Source: Dysgonamonadaceae bacterium (lineage in GTDB: Bacteria > Bacteroidota > Bacteroidia > Bacteroidales > Azobacteroidaceae). From it: DNA of 55,980 bases. Location: the NCBI GenBank assembly GCA_031267615.1, contig JAIRYM010000021.1:1-55980 (forward strand), written 5' to 3'. Below are positions 25,111-34,723 of this stretch, piece after piece (position 1 is the first letter of the stretch; every line of letters begins with the position of its first letter). The notes beneath the pieces are model-generated. The model had not been told where the DNA came from. It saw only the letters and a list, made by a program, of their open reading frames with translations, and made no database searches. The position numbers and the translations under genes were made by a program.

Positions 25111-27552
25111 ATGATTTATCCTTATAATTATGAACAGAAAACAGGGTTTGATACAATAAAACTGTTGGTTGCTGATCTTTGCCTCTCGCAGCAGGGAAAA
25201 GAGAAAGCGGAAGAGATGTCTTTTTCAAATAATTTTTTATTAATAAAAACACAACTGTCGCAAACAGACGAATTTATGACAATAATTCTTCAGGAAGAAA
25301 ATTTTCCGGCAGACAGATTGCCAGACATCCGTAATGCACTGAAAAAGATACAGATTGAAGGAGCATTTATCTCTGAAAAAGAACTGTTTGAAATAAGACA
25401 AGCCCTCAATGCAATAAATGCAGTCCTAACCTGCCTCAATAATTGCAACAAAAGAACCCCGTGCCCGCATTTGATGCAACTCGCAGCCGGAATATCACAG
25501 TTTCCACATCAGATAAAGCAAATAGACGGCGTCATTGACCGGTTTGGACAAATTCTCGACCAGGCGTCCGGTGAACTCGCACTCATTCGCAGTCAAATAG
25601 CAAACAGCACAAAAAGCCTGTCGAAAGCTATGGCAGAAATACTCAAAAAAGCGCAGGCGGAAAGTTCTGCAGAAAAGGACGTTACGCCAACCATGAGGGA
25701 CGGACGGCTCGTAATACCTGTCCTCTCGGCATACAAACGGAAGGTAAGGGGAATCGTACATGACGAATCCGCAACCGGCAAGACAGTTTTCATTGAACCA
25801 CAGGAAATTATAGAAATAAATAATAAAATAAGAGAACTCGAAGGCAGACAAAAACGCGAAATAATCAGGATTCTGACCGAAATAACAGACGCAATGCGCC
25901 CCGAAATCAGCGAAATAATCAAATCATACAACTTCCTTGCCGAAACAGATTTCATAAGAGCAAAGGCAACATTCGCTATCAACACACAATCCGTAATGCC
26001 GGACTTTGAAAACGTCCAGCAACTTGACTGGATGTCGGCAATTCACCCGTTACTGATGATTTCCCACAAAAAACAGGGCAAACAGGTAACACCGGTCGAC
26101 ATAAAGTTAGACTCAGTCAACAGAATTTTATTAGTATCAGGACCAAACGCCGGAGGAAAATCCGTACTGCTCAAAACCGCCGCCCTCCTCCAGTACATGC
26201 TCCAGTCAGGAATGTTAATACCGGTCGAAAAGCGCTCAAAAACAGGCATTTTCACCTCCCTCTTCATCGACATCGGCGACCAGCAGTCCATCGAAAACGA
26301 CCTCTCAACCTACTCTTCCCACCTCTCCAGCATGAAATACATGATCGAAAACATCACCCCCAAAACGCTCATCATGATAGACGAATTCGGCAGCGGCACC
26401 GAACCCCGAACCGGCGGAGCAATCGCAGAAGCAATCCTCCAAAAATTCAGCGATAGCAAAACATTCGGCATAATAACCACCCATTACCACAACCTCAAAA
26501 CATTCGCCGGCGACAGCAGCAACAGCGTCATAAACGGCGCCATGCTGTATGATACGCAAACCATGCAGCCCCTCTTCAAGCTCGAAACAGGATACCACGG
26601 CACATCCCTCGCGATAGAAATAGCGCGAAAAACCGGACTGCCGGACGAAATCATCAAAACAGCTGTCGAAAAAGCCGGACACGACTACATCAACCTCGAC
26701 CAGTATCTCGCCGGCATAATGCACGACAGACAATACTGGAAACAAAAATGCGAACAAATCGCACAGCACGAAAAACAGCTCGAACAGACTAAGAACGAAT
26801 ATAATACCCTCATCCAAACCCACAATCAGACTAAGCGTAAATACCTCGACGACGCCCGGAAAGAAGCGCAAAAATTACTGTCAGACGTAAATACACAAAT
26901 CGAAAAAACAATCAGAGACATCAAAGAATCACAAGCCGGCAAAACACAAACTCAGGAAGCAAGAAAAACCCTCGAAACATTCAGGCATGAAATACATAAT
27001 GACCTCTCAGTCAGCGCCACACAACCCTCGCGGGAAGAAATAACACCGGAAGTCACCACAAACATCAGCCCTCCCTCACAAGTTGACATAACCGTCGGCT
27101 CTACCGTCCGCCTCCCCGGCAGCCACACCACCGGCACCGTAATCAACATCAAAAATAATATTTATATAATCGCCTTCGGCGCAATAAAAACAAAACTTCG
27201 CAAAGATCAGATCGAGCCCGCCACCGAATCCGTCACTCCGCGTCAATCGATGTACATGGAACCCTCATCCTCCTCCCACGCCGACTATATATATAATAAG
27301 AAATTACACTTCAAAGGCGAGCTCGACATCCGGGGCATGAGAAGTGACGACGCCCTCAAAACCCTTGTCCTGTACATAGACGACGCCATCCAGTGCACCG
27401 TCCCCCGTGTCAGGATCCTTCACGGCAAAGGCAACGGCACATTGCGCGATGTTGTCCGCACCTACCTCAAAACCGTCGAATACATCACCAATTTTCAGGA
27501 TGAAGACGTACAGTTCGGCGGCACCGGCATCACTGTAGTAGAATTTAATTAA
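25111..27552 (+). CDS. mutS2: MutS2 family protein with Smr domain
   Basis: This 813-residue homologue of MutS lacks the mismatch-binding domain. It acts on recombination intermediates and, in some bacteria, rescues collided ribosomes. Helical core and clamp occupy residues 1-310. The ATPase has Walker A GPNAGGKSVLLKT at about 344 and Walker B LIMIDEFGSGTEPRTGG at about 420. A long coiled coil follows (540-640). An acidic linker and small KOW-like segment come next (TVGSTVRLPGSHTTGTVINI). The C-terminal Smr nuclease domain has LDIRGMRSDDA near 736 and HGKGNGTLRDVVR near 770. All key motifs are intact. It is monocistronic. Confidence 0.95.
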   Translation: MIYPYNYEQKTGFDTIKLLVADLCLSQQGKEKAEEMSFSNNFLLIKTQLSQTDEFMTIILQEENFPADRLPDIRNALKKIQIEGAFISEKELFEIRQALNAINAVLTCLNNCNKRTPCPHLMQLAAGISQFPHQIKQIDGVIDRFGQILDQASGELALIRSQIANSTKSLSKAMAEILKKAQAESSAEKDVTPTMRDGRLVIPVLSAYKRKVRGIVHDESATGKTVFIEPQEIIEINNKIRELEGRQKREIIRILTEITDAMRPEISEIIKSYNFLAETDFIRAKATFAINTQSVMPDFENVQQLDWMSAIHPLLMISHKKQGKQVTPVDIKLDSVNRILLVSGPNAGGKSVLLKTAALLQYMLQSGMLIPVEKRSKTGIFTSLFIDIGDQQSIENDLSTYSSHLSSMKYMIENITPKTLIMIDEFGSGTEPRTGGAIAEAILQKFSDSKTFGIITTHYHNLKTFAGDSSNSVINGAMLYDTQTMQPLFKLETGYHGTSLAIEIARKTGLPDEIIKTAVEKAGHDYINLDQYLAGIMHDRQYWKQKCEQIAQHEKQLEQTKNEYNTLIQTHNQTKRKYLDDARKEAQKLLSDVNTQIEKTIRDIKESQAGKTQTQEARKTLETFRHEIHNDLSVSATQPSREEITPEVTTNISPPSQVDITVGSTVRLPGSHTTGTVINIKNNIYIIAFGAIKTKLRKDQIEPATESVTPRQSMYMEPSSSSHADYIYNKKLHFKGELDIRGMRSDDALKTLVLYIDDAIQCTVPRVRILHGKGNGTLRDVVRTYLKTVEYITNFQDEDVQFGGTGITVVEFN

Positions 27553-27573
27553 AAAAGATTGTTATTACGGAAA

Positions 27574-27643
27574 GTCTCCCAAACTGTTTGGGACAAAAGA
27601 TAGCTATGCAGGCCAGTCTCCCAAACTGTTTGGGGAACTGGCC
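27574..27643. repeat. Two related palindromes between mutS2 and uvrB
   Basis: The core TCTCCCAAACTGTTTGGG occurs twice, at 27574-27594 and, with longer arms GGCCAGT / ACTGGCC, at 27611-27643. TAGCT / AGCTA arms extend the second. They sit between the convergent mutS2 and uvrB genes and could serve as a two-way terminator, although T runs are short. They also look like a dispersed element captured twice. Confidence 0.7.
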
Positions 27644-27687
27644 AGCTATAACGTCCAGTTTTGCAAAAAAAATTTAAAAAGAAATAT

Positions 27688-29706
27688 TTATAGAGGAAAG
27701 TTATGCAGATTTTCGAGTTTCATCAGTTCATCTCTATACTGCGCCGCTTGAAGAAAGTCCAGTCTTTCAGCCGCTTCAAGCATCAGTTGCCGGGTGTATT
27801 CCATAACCTTTTCCATATCCTTTTCATTCCTGTATTTGACTGCATGTTTCGCCGCAATATCAACCGTTTCTCTCGGTTTCTCAATGTATGCCGACGGTTC
27901 CTCAGTGCGTCCTTTCAACAGAGATGAGGCTTCAACATTTTTCACAATCTGTTTTGGCGAGATTCCGTGGTCGGAATTATATTTCAACTGCTTTTCCCGT
28001 CTTCGCTGCGTTTCGTCAATCGTCTGCTGCATACTTTCGGTAATTCTGTCTGCATAAAAAATCACTTTACCGTTAATGTTTCTCGCAGCTCTTCCCGCAG
28101 TTTGCGTCAGCGACCGGTGCGATCTCAAAAACCCCTCCTTGTCGGCATCAAGTATAGCAACGAGCGACACTTCCGGCAAATCCAGCCCTTCTCTCAAAAG
28201 ATTTACTCCCACCAGAACATCAAAAACGCCCAGCCTCAGTTTCTCCATAATCTCAATCCTTGCCATAGTCTCAACATCTGAATGTATATACGCCGTATGA
28301 ATGTTGAAACTTGTAAAATATGAGTTTAATTCCTCCGCCATCCGCTTCGTAAGAGTTGTAACCAGCGTACGTTCGTGCCGTTCTGTTCGGACGCAAATTT
28401 CTTCCATCAGATCGTCAATCTGATTCAGGCTCGGTCGCACTTCAATCTGCGGATCGAGCAGCCCTGTCGGTCGCACTACCTGTTCAGTTATAATCCCTCC
28501 ACACATTTCGAGTTCGAAATCGGCCGGTGTAGCACTCACAAAAATCTTCTGAGGTGTTACAGATTCAAATTCATCAAAATTCAGCGGCCGGTTATCAATA
28601 GCCGACGGCAGGCGGAACCCGTATTCGACCAGGTTAATCTTTCTGGAATGGTCTCCGCCATACATTGCGTGAATTTGCGACATCGTTACGTGGCTTTCAT
28701 CAATAACTGTCAGGAAATCCTTTGGAAAATAATCGAGCAGTGTATAAGGACGCGTTCCCGCTTCCCTTCTGTCAAAATACCGTGAATAGTTCTCTATTCC
28801 CGAACAGTAGCCGAGTTCGCGAATCATTTCCAGATCAAATGACACACGTTCATGCAGCCTTTTTGCTTCATCAAACTTTGCATTATCTTTAAAAAACCTT
28901 ACTCTTTCACCAAGATCCAGTTTTATCTGTCCGATTGCATGATTTATTCTTTCTCGGGTAGTAACGAAAATATTTGCAGGATAAATATTATATTGTTCAA
29001 AAACCTCGACACGATCTCCCGTCAGCGGGTTGAAAGTATATATTTCTTCAATCTCGTCTCCCCAGAACATTACCCTCAGTGCAAGATCGTCGTATGCAAG
29101 GTAAATATCGACGGTATCGCCCTGTACACGAAACTTTCCGCGAGTAAACTCGGTTTGGTTTCGTGAATACAGCGAATCTACAAGTTTTCTAAGGAAAATG
29201 TTACGTGTAAATATTTTACTGCGTTCCACAGTTATCACGTTTTCCAGAATATCATCCGGATTCCCGATGCCGTATAAGCAGGATACGGATGAAACAATAA
29301 TCACATCGCGCCGTCCGGACATGAGAGATGAAATAGCCGACATCCGCAGTTTGTCGATTTCCTTATTTATCGATAAATCTTTTTCTATGTATGTATTTGA
29401 AGAAGGAATATATGCTTCCGGCTGATAATAGTCGTAATACGAGACAAAGTATTCAACAGCGTTTTTCGGAAAAAAATTTTTGAATTCGGAATAAAGTTGT
29501 GCGGCAAGAGTCTTATTATGGCTCATAACGAGGGTTGGTTTATTCATCTCGTGAATTACATTGGCAATGGTAAAAGTTTTTCCGGAACCCGTAACGCCAA
29601 GCAGCGTCTGATACGGTAACCCCTGACGGACACCTTCAACAAGTTCTGCTATTGCTGCGGGCTGGTCACCTGTCGGCTTATAGTTTGATGTGAGTTGAAA
29701 ATCCAT
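27688..29706 (-). CDS. uvrB: Excinuclease ABC subunit B
   Basis: This 672-residue helicase-like damage-verification subunit of nucleotide excision repair has Walker A GVTGSGKTFTIANV near residue 40. The beta-hairpin region YYDYYQPEAYIPSSNTYIEK is near 92, with helicase motifs DESHVTMSQIHAMYGGD, LREGLDLPEVSLVAILDAD and QTAGRAARN. The C-terminal UVR domain (MEKVMEYTRQLMLEAAERLD) contacts UvrC. The ATG at 29706 is chosen; the upstream codon is TTG. Its start lies 3 bp after the stop of the fucosidase gene, so it is likely translated from the same message. Confidence 0.96.
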   Translation of the reverse strand: MDFQLTSNYKPTGDQPAAIAELVEGVRQGLPYQTLLGVTGSGKTFTIANVIHEMNKPTLVMSHNKTLAAQLYSEFKNFFPKNAVEYFVSYYDYYQPEAYIPSSNTYIEKDLSINKEIDKLRMSAISSLMSGRRDVIIVSSVSCLYGIGNPDDILENVITVERSKIFTRNIFLRKLVDSLYSRNQTEFTRGKFRVQGDTVDIYLAYDDLALRVMFWGDEIEEIYTFNPLTGDRVEVFEQYNIYPANIFVTTRERINHAIGQIKLDLGERVRFFKDNAKFDEAKRLHERVSFDLEMIRELGYCSGIENYSRYFDRREAGTRPYTLLDYFPKDFLTVIDESHVTMSQIHAMYGGDHSRKINLVEYGFRLPSAIDNRPLNFDEFESVTPQKIFVSATPADFELEMCGGIITEQVVRPTGLLDPQIEVRPSLNQIDDLMEEICVRTERHERTLVTTLTKRMAEELNSYFTSFNIHTAYIHSDVETMARIEIMEKLRLGVFDVLVGVNLLREGLDLPEVSLVAILDADKEGFLRSHRSLTQTAGRAARNINGKVIFYADRITESMQQTIDETQRRREKQLKYNSDHGISPKQIVKNVEASSLLKGRTEEPSAYIEKPRETVDIAAKHAVKYRNEKDMEKVMEYTRQLMLEAAERLDFLQAAQYRDELMKLENLHNFPL

Positions 29707-29709
29707 CAA

Positions 29710-31161
29710 TCAATATATCTCAATATTTGAAATTAGCGGACAGGCTTTTGCATCAATTTTTATTCTGACAGCATTGGTTTTTATGCTGTCTAGCGATATA
29801 ATGCGTTTGTAACCGACAGTAGTACCTTCTGCAACAGTGTCCCACCGGTTGTCGCGCCTTGCTTCGATGGAGAATGTTTTAACCCGTTGCCCTAAACGGA
29901 TATATTCCTGGATGACGATATATTTTACTGTCTTTAGTTCGGCGAGATCAATTTCTATTGTTCCGGAAGTTTTGTCATCGTCAGTAGCCCAGTAAGTGTT
30001 TTTGTCGCCATTGACAGCATTCTTCGCAGCAAATTTGTTAGAATTTCCACGTTCCGTATCTGCTTTTATTGTAGCGTTTTTTGCAAGATTGTCAGCAAAC
30101 GCTTCATCGCGAAGTTTTTTCCAGCCCTTCAATGCTTGAATATCGTTGTCGTGTATAAGTCCGCGTCTGTCTGGGGGTATATTCAACAAAAGATTTGCTC
30201 CGTGACCAACCGATTCCATATATATATTGAACAGAGTTTCGGGTGTTTTTACTTTGGAATTTTCGTGGTAAAACCATTTCCACGGATGTATGGATACGTC
30301 AACTTCGATGGGACACCAGCTGTTGCCGTTTTCTTCGCCTTGATTCAGTAACTTTTCGATGCCAGATTTACCGGGGAACAAAGTGTCCATGCTAATTGTA
30401 CTCCAGTTTGTTTCGCCTGCAAACCCGCTTTCGTTGCCGCACCAGCGAATGTCGGGACCAGCGTCGCTGAATATCATTGCTGTCGGTGCAAGTTCACGCA
30501 CAATTGTGCAGGTGTTTGTCCAGTCATAATACGTTTCGTTGTCTATCCTTCGGGTTTCCCTTGCGCCGCCGTAGAAGCCGTCGCCACCGTTTGCTCCGTC
30601 GAACCACACTTCAAAGATGTCTCCGTAACCGGAAAGCAGTTCGCGCAACTGATTGCGATAGTAGATAATATATTCCGGAGTTCCGTACTGCGCGCTGTTT
30701 CTGTCCCAGGGTGACAGGTATATTCCGAATTTCAAACCATATTTCCTGCAAGCGTCAGATACTTCTTTCACAACATCGCCTTTGCCGTCGCGGAATGGAC
30801 TGTTTTTTACGGAATGTTCGGTATATTTACTCGGCCAGAGGCAAAAACCGTCATGATGTTTACATGTAAGTATCAGGGCTTTCAATCCTGCTTCCTTAAT
30901 ATTTTTCGCCCATTGCTCGGCATCGAGAGAAGAAGGATTGAAGATTGCAGGCTGTTCGTCGCCATAGCCCCATTCTTTGTCTGTGAATGTGTTTGTTGTG
31001 AAATGTACAAACGCATACTGTTCAAGTTCGTGCCATGCCATCTGATTTTCGTTTGGAACAGGACCAAATGCGGCAGGAGGCAAAACTTCCTTGCATGAAG
31101 TAAAAAGCCCAATCATAAGCAAGCAGTAAAACAAATGTAAATCGGTAAAAAATTTTATCAT
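29710..31161 (-). CDS. Alpha-L-fucosidase (GH29) lipoprotein with C-terminal F5/8-type domain
   Basis: This is a 483-residue protein. The signal peptide ends in the lipobox IGLFTSC (residues 17-23), so it is probably a membrane-anchored lipoprotein. The GH29 barrel (40-350) has the family features FGPVPNENQMAWHELEQYAF, LILTCKHHDGFCLWPSKYT and the nucleophile region EVWFDGANGGDGFYGG. Residues 360-483 form a galactose-binding discoidin-like domain (NGDKNTYWATDDDKTSGTIE). It releases terminal fucose from glycans. It sits between leuB (48 bp upstream) and uvrB, an odd combination for a glycosidase. Confidence 0.88.
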   Translation of the reverse strand: MIKFFTDLHLFYCLLMIGLFTSCKEVLPPAAFGPVPNENQMAWHELEQYAFVHFTTNTFTDKEWGYGDEQPAIFNPSSLDAEQWAKNIKEAGLKALILTCKHHDGFCLWPSKYTEHSVKNSPFRDGKGDVVKEVSDACRKYGLKFGIYLSPWDRNSAQYGTPEYIIYYRNQLRELLSGYGDIFEVWFDGANGGDGFYGGARETRRIDNETYYDWTNTCTIVRELAPTAMIFSDAGPDIRWCGNESGFAGETNWSTISMDTLFPGKSGIEKLLNQGEENGNSWCPIEVDVSIHPWKWFYHENSKVKTPETLFNIYMESVGHGANLLLNIPPDRRGLIHDNDIQALKGWKKLRDEAFADNLAKNATIKADTERGNSNKFAAKNAVNGDKNTYWATDDDKTSGTIEIDLAELKTVKYIVIQEYIRLGQRVKTFSIEARRDNRWDTVAEGTTVGYKRIISLDSIKTNAVRIKIDAKACPLISNIEIY

Positions 31162-31209
31162 AATTCTAACAGTTTATATATATAAATAATTATTATTTTG
31201 TTGTAAAGC

Positions 31210-32280
31210 CTATTGTCCGGAACAGTAATCCTCTATCCATTTCCCTGCTTCAGAGGTTTTATAAGATTTTCCGTCGCCTGCAATATCTTCGGTTACAATT
31301 TTTTCTTTAAGAGATGCATTGACGGCGCGGCGGATAGTGAGTCCTTCTTCAATCAGTCCGAAGGCGTATTCAAACATAAGTGCGGCGGAAAGAATGGTTG
31401 CAAGCGGATTGGCAATGTCTTTGCCTGCTGCCTGAGGATACGAGCCGTGAATGGGTTCAAAGACTGATGTGTGAATACCGATTGAGGCGGATGGCAACAT
31501 GCCGAGTGAGCCTGTAATAACAGATGCTTCGTCGGTGAGAATATCGCCAAACATGTTTTCGGTAACCATGACATCGAAACGTTTTGGACACTGAATTAAC
31601 TGCATCGCGGCGTTATCGACAAACAAATATTCGGTTTCGACGTCCGGAAACTCTTTTTCGATGCGTTGAGCCACCTGTCTCCAGAGTCTTGAGGTACATA
31701 ACACATTTGCCTTGTCGACAACGGTCAGTTTATGGCGGCGTTTTTGTGCATAACTGTAAGCAAGGCGTATTATGCGCTCGATTTCTTCTACGGTATATAC
31801 GCAGGTATCGTAAGCAGTTTCGCCGTCTTCGCTTCTTCCCTGGGGGCGACCGAAATATATGCCGCCTGTCAGTTCACGGATGCAGATGAAATCTGATCCT
31901 TCAACCAGGTCCTGACGAAGTGGCGACTTGTGCAGCAGGGATGGAAAGGTTGTTATCGGACGAATGTTGGCATAGAGTCCCAACTGTTTGCGCATCGCAA
32001 GTAAACCCTGTTCGGGACGTATTTTTGCCGAGGGATTGTTGTCATATTCCGGTGTGCCGATAGCGCCGAAAAGGACTGCGTCCGAATCCATGCAGAGTGC
32101 GTGTGTTTCGGCAGGGTACGGGACGCCGACTGCATCTATTGCACAGGCGCCGACAAGCGCTTCTTTGTATGAAAGGTCGTGTCCGAACTTTTTACATACT
32201 GCTTTTGTTACATTAAGCGCCTGAGCGACGATTTCCGGACCGATGCCGTCGCCGGATAAAACGGCTAATTTTATTTTCAT
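31210..32280 (-). CDS. leuB: 3-isopropylmalate dehydrogenase
   Basis: This 356-residue NAD-dependent enzyme carries out the oxidative decarboxylation step of leucine synthesis. Family signatures are [15 protein letters not shown] at the N-terminus, [28 protein letters not shown], and the signature [20 protein letters not shown] with [20 protein letters not shown]. It has a good promoter of its own. The other leucine genes (leuA, leuC, leuD), normally adjacent in Bacteroidales, are not in the window. Fucosidase and uvrB follow in the same direction. Confidence 0.95.
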   Translation of the reverse strand: MKIKLAVLSGDGIGPEIVAQALNVTKAVCKKFGHDLSYKEALVGACAIDAVGVPYPAETHALCMDSDAVLFGAIGTPEYDNNPSAKIRPEQGLLAMRKQLGLYANIRPITTFPSLLHKSPLRQDLVEGSDFICIRELTGGIYFGRPQGRSEDGETAYDTCVYTVEEIERIIRLAYSYAQKRRHKLTVVDKANVLCTSRLWRQVAQRIEKEFPDVETEYLFVDNAAMQLIQCPKRFDVMVTENMFGDILTDEASVITGSLGMLPSASIGIHTSVFEPIHGSYPQAAGKDIANPLATILSAALMFEYAFGLIEEGLTIRRAVNASLKEKIVTEDIAGDGKSYKTSEAGKWIEDYCSGQ

Positions 32281-32305
32281 TGTATATAATGTTTGTTTGA
32301 AGCGG

Positions 32306-32337
32306 CAAATGTAGTGAAATTTTATCTGTAATTCAAA
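32306..32337 (-). promoter_or_regulatory. Promoter TTTG-N20-TACATTTG for leuB
   Basis: Minus strand, about 26 bp before the ATG at 32280. It may drive leuB, the fucosidase and uvrB. Confidence 0.72.
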
Positions 32338-32362
32338 TCTTTTCTATTAGATGAAAATAAAA

Positions 32363-32388
32363 AAGCCGCCTGCGCTGGCAGACGGCTT
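32363..32388 (-). terminator. Terminator after the outer membrane barrel gene
   Basis: AAGCCG / CGGCTT with additional CTG / CAG pairing, followed on the minus strand by TTTTTTATTTT. Confidence 0.8.
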
Positions 32389-32409
32389 CTCTTTTGTTTT
32401 GATGAAGGT

Positions 32410-32898
32410 TTAGAACTTCACGCCAATTCCGATCGAAAGACCAAAATTAGAGGTTTCATCAACGTCTTTGGTGATGCCTTTTCTGAAATAGACGGCAGGT
32501 TCAAAGAAAACTTTGTCGTTAATGAAATAGTCATAGCCGACTTCAACTCCAATGTAATTTCTCAAGTCAACGTCTGTGGCTTTTAATGCCTGATAGCCAA
32601 CTTCGCCGTAGAGATTTGGAATTACATAGTAACGGGGAGCGATTCCAAATACAAATGCTGATGTTGCATCTGCATCGTCCACTTTTTCGGACGCAAAACC
32701 AAGGGCTCCGACAACTGCAAACTTGTCGGTAATAAAATAACCGCCCGATGCCTGAAGACCAAATTCAACGGATGACCATTCGTCAAAGCTTGAACGTTCA
32801 AAATTCAAGCCTGAAAGCTGTCCGCTCAGGATTACGTCGCCTTTGGAAAACTGTGCGCTTGCACTTACTGCCATTGTGAGAGCAGCTACTAAAACGAA
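32410..32898 (-). CDS. Small outer membrane beta-barrel protein
   Basis: The chosen product begins MKSKIFVLVAALTMAVSASA, a signal peptide cleaved before QFSKGDV; an in-frame ATG 48 bp upstream adds residues that do not fit a signal. The mature part (about 142 residues) is made of alternating beta strands (GLQASGGYFITDKFAVVGAL, YGEVGYQALKATDVDLRNYI) and ends in the aromatic FGLSIGIGVKF, typical of porin-family barrels of eight strands. The cargo or role is unknown. The upstream promoter is at 33019-33049. Confidence 0.75.
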   Translation of the reverse strand, partial: FVLVAALTMAVSASAQFSKGDVILSGQLSGLNFERSSFDEWSSVEFGLQASGGYFITDKFAVVGALGFASEKVDDADATSAFVFGIAPRYYVIPNLYGEVGYQALKATDVDLRNYIGVEVGYDYFINDKVFFEPAVYFRKGITKDVDETSNFGLSIGIGVKF

Positions 32899-33018
32899 AA
32901 TTTTACTTTTCATAATGTTAATTGTTTTTGAGTATCCCTTTCTCAAAAAAGTTTTTTTTACGTTAATTAGTTACAGAAACAACGGGATTTTTCATTTCTG
33001 CGTTTAAAAAAATCGGTG

Positions 33019-33049
33019 CAAATGTAAGAAACTATTTTTTATAAACAAT
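33019..33049 (-). promoter_or_regulatory. Promoter ATTG-N19-TACATTTG for the barrel gene
   Basis: Minus strand; the -7 box is TACATTTG at 33019-33026 and the -33 box is ATTG. Confidence 0.6.
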
Positions 33050-33114
33050 ACTTTTATCCTGTCTTTTATCAAAAAATCGGGTTTTTCTTCTTAAAAAAGA
33101 TTCTTTAAAGAGAT

Positions 33115-33366
33115 TTTTGGCGAGGTAAACTTGAGATCTTGCACGACATACTTCAGATTAAGCGCGTCGTACTTCAGATTAAGCGCGACATACTTCAGAT
33201 CGGGCGCGACATACTTCAGATCGGGCGCGACATACTTCAGATTAAGCGCGACATACTTCAGATTAAGCGCGACATACTTCAGATCTTGCACGACATACTT
33301 CAGATCTTGCACGACATACTTCAAAATTAGCGCGTCGTACTTCAGATCAGGCGCGTCGTACTTCAA
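33115..33366. repeat. Tandem array C: 12 units of exactly 21 bp
   Basis: Units carry the core GCGACATACTTCAG or GCGTCGTACTTCAG, preceded by ATTAA, ATCGG, ATCTT or ATCAG, so variants come in a few discrete types and neighbouring units are often identical. The first unit is degenerate. It lies between two divergent promoters (32.9-kb barrel gene and the phosphate operon). On the plus strand it can read as repeats DILQIKR, on the minus strand as LKYVALN; neither has a convincing start. 21 bp is the same period as in arrays A and B. Confidence 0.9.
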
Positions 33367-33376
33367 AATTGGCAAG

Positions 33377-33420
33377 GTAGAGACGGGGTACACCCCCGTC
33401 TCTATGGGGCATGCCCCGTC
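33377..33420. repeat. GC-rich palindromic repeat next to array C
   Basis: GTAGAGACGGGG / CCCCGTCTCTAT arms, then a GGGGCATGCCCC palindrome and GTC. It is a variant of the palindromic family in the prophage. Confidence 0.75.
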
Positions 33421-33481
33421 TTTGCTGTGATTTGTTATAAATTTGTTATATATTCTTCAACTGTTTGTTAATTGTCCGAAG

Positions 33482-33489
33482 TACTTTTG
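33482..33489 (+). promoter_or_regulatory. Promoter -7 element TACTTTTG for the phosphate operon
   Basis: About 28 bp before the ATG at 33518. The nearest TTTG is only 14 bp upstream, so a conventional -33 element is missing, as can be the case in an activator-dependent (PhoB-type) promoter. Confidence 0.55.
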
Positions 33490-33517
33490 CAGCGTCAAAT
33501 CAACTAATAATAATTTT

Positions 33518-34702
33518 ATGAAAAGACATTTTTTAAGTTTAATGATTATGTTGCCGGTGTTTACGGTGACTGCACAGCCGACGGTGAAGTTTTCCGGGTA
33601 TCTGCAGTCGCAGTATCAGTATGGCGAAGAGGATGCCGGACTTAAGGTCGGAACGGCAAATGAAAGCGCGGACGAATCGTTTTCCCGAATCGGTATCCGT
33701 CGCGGACGTATCAAGACGACGGCGGAACAGGGGCTCGCTTCGGCTGTTTTTCAGATCGACCTGACGGAGAAGGGGGTCGGGCTGAAAGACGCTTACCTGA
33801 ACGCAAAGGATCCCTGGTTTAATACGCTGCAGGTGAGATCCGGCGTCTTTGACCGCCCGTTTGGTAATGAAATCAGCTATTCGTCTTCGAGAAGAGAATC
33901 GCCGGAACGGTCGACGATCTTCCAGACCCTGTTTCCGGAGGAGAGGGACCTGGGGGCGATGCTTATTCTTCAGCCCGCGAAGTCGTCGGCGTGGAACTGT
34001 GTGAAACTTGAAGCCGGACTGTTTGCCGGTAACGGTATCAAACAGGAGACCGACAGCAAAAGAGATTTTATCGGGCATCTTTCGTTCGCGAAGACTTTCG
34101 GTGATATTTCGATCGGCGCGGGCGCTTCGACCTACATCGGCGGCGTTTATCAGGGCAGCGAAAACGTTTATACGATGGAAAACGGGGCTTTCGCGCTCAA
34201 CAGCGATGCTGCCAATAAGGGCAAGTTTGCAGGGCGGGAGTATTTCGGGTTTGATGTTCAGGTGGCGCTGATCAGTCAGTTCGGCGTTACAAATCTGCGC
34301 TCCGAATATCTTTTCGGACAGCAGCCGGGGACGGCGACGAGCAGCAAGAGCCCCAATGCGGCGGTTCTTCCGACCGGAGATACGTATATCCGTGATTTCA
34401 GCGGGTTTTATGCGATCCTTGTTCAGGATATTGGCGAACTGCCTTTCTCTGCCGTGCTGAAATACGATCTTTATGACCCGAATACAAAGGTGTCGGGCAA
34501 AGAAACCGGCATCAACGGGACTTCGAAGACCGATCTGTCCGTAAACACTTTTGGTTTCGGCGCTTTGTGGAAAATCAGCACAGCGATGCGCTTGCAGGCG
34601 TTTTATGAAATCAATTCAAACGAGACGTCGGACAACGTGGCTGCTATGACCGAAGACCTGAAGGATAATATCTTTACGTTGCGTTTACAGTATAAGTTTT
34701 AA
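33518..34702 (+). CDS. Phosphate-selective porin (OprP/OprO-like)
   Basis: The ATG at 33518 (MKRHFLSLMIMLPVFTVTAQ) gives a signal peptide and lies correctly behind the promoter; a longer frame would begin upstream of it. The mature protein of about 375 residues is a 16-18 strand barrel: FSGYLQSQYQYGEED, RRGRIKTTAEQGLASAVFQI and the terminal strand DNIFTLRLQYKF ending in Phe. Position before pstS suggests anion, presumably phosphate, passage across the outer membrane. Confidence 0.82.
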   Translation: MKRHFLSLMIMLPVFTVTAQPTVKFSGYLQSQYQYGEEDAGLKVGTANESADESFSRIGIRRGRIKTTAEQGLASAVFQIDLTEKGVGLKDAYLNAKDPWFNTLQVRSGVFDRPFGNEISYSSSRRESPERSTIFQTLFPEERDLGAMLILQPAKSSAWNCVKLEAGLFAGNGIKQETDSKRDFIGHLSFAKTFGDISIGAGASTYIGGVYQGSENVYTMENGAFALNSDAANKGKFAGREYFGFDVQVALISQFGVTNLRSEYLFGQQPGTATSSKSPNAAVLPTGDTYIRDFSGFYAILVQDIGELPFSAVLKYDLYDPNTKVSGKETGINGTSKTDLSVNTFGFGALWKISTAMRLQAFYEINSNETSDNVAAMTEDLKDNIFTLRLQYKF

Positions 34703-34723
34703 CAATTTAAATTTTTAATGATT

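Noticed and set aside
33091..33393. LKYVALN-type heptad frame on the minus strand across array C
   Set aside because: Open throughout, but only a GTG start inside a palindromic repeat and no promoter; kept as a remark in the array entry and not as a gene.
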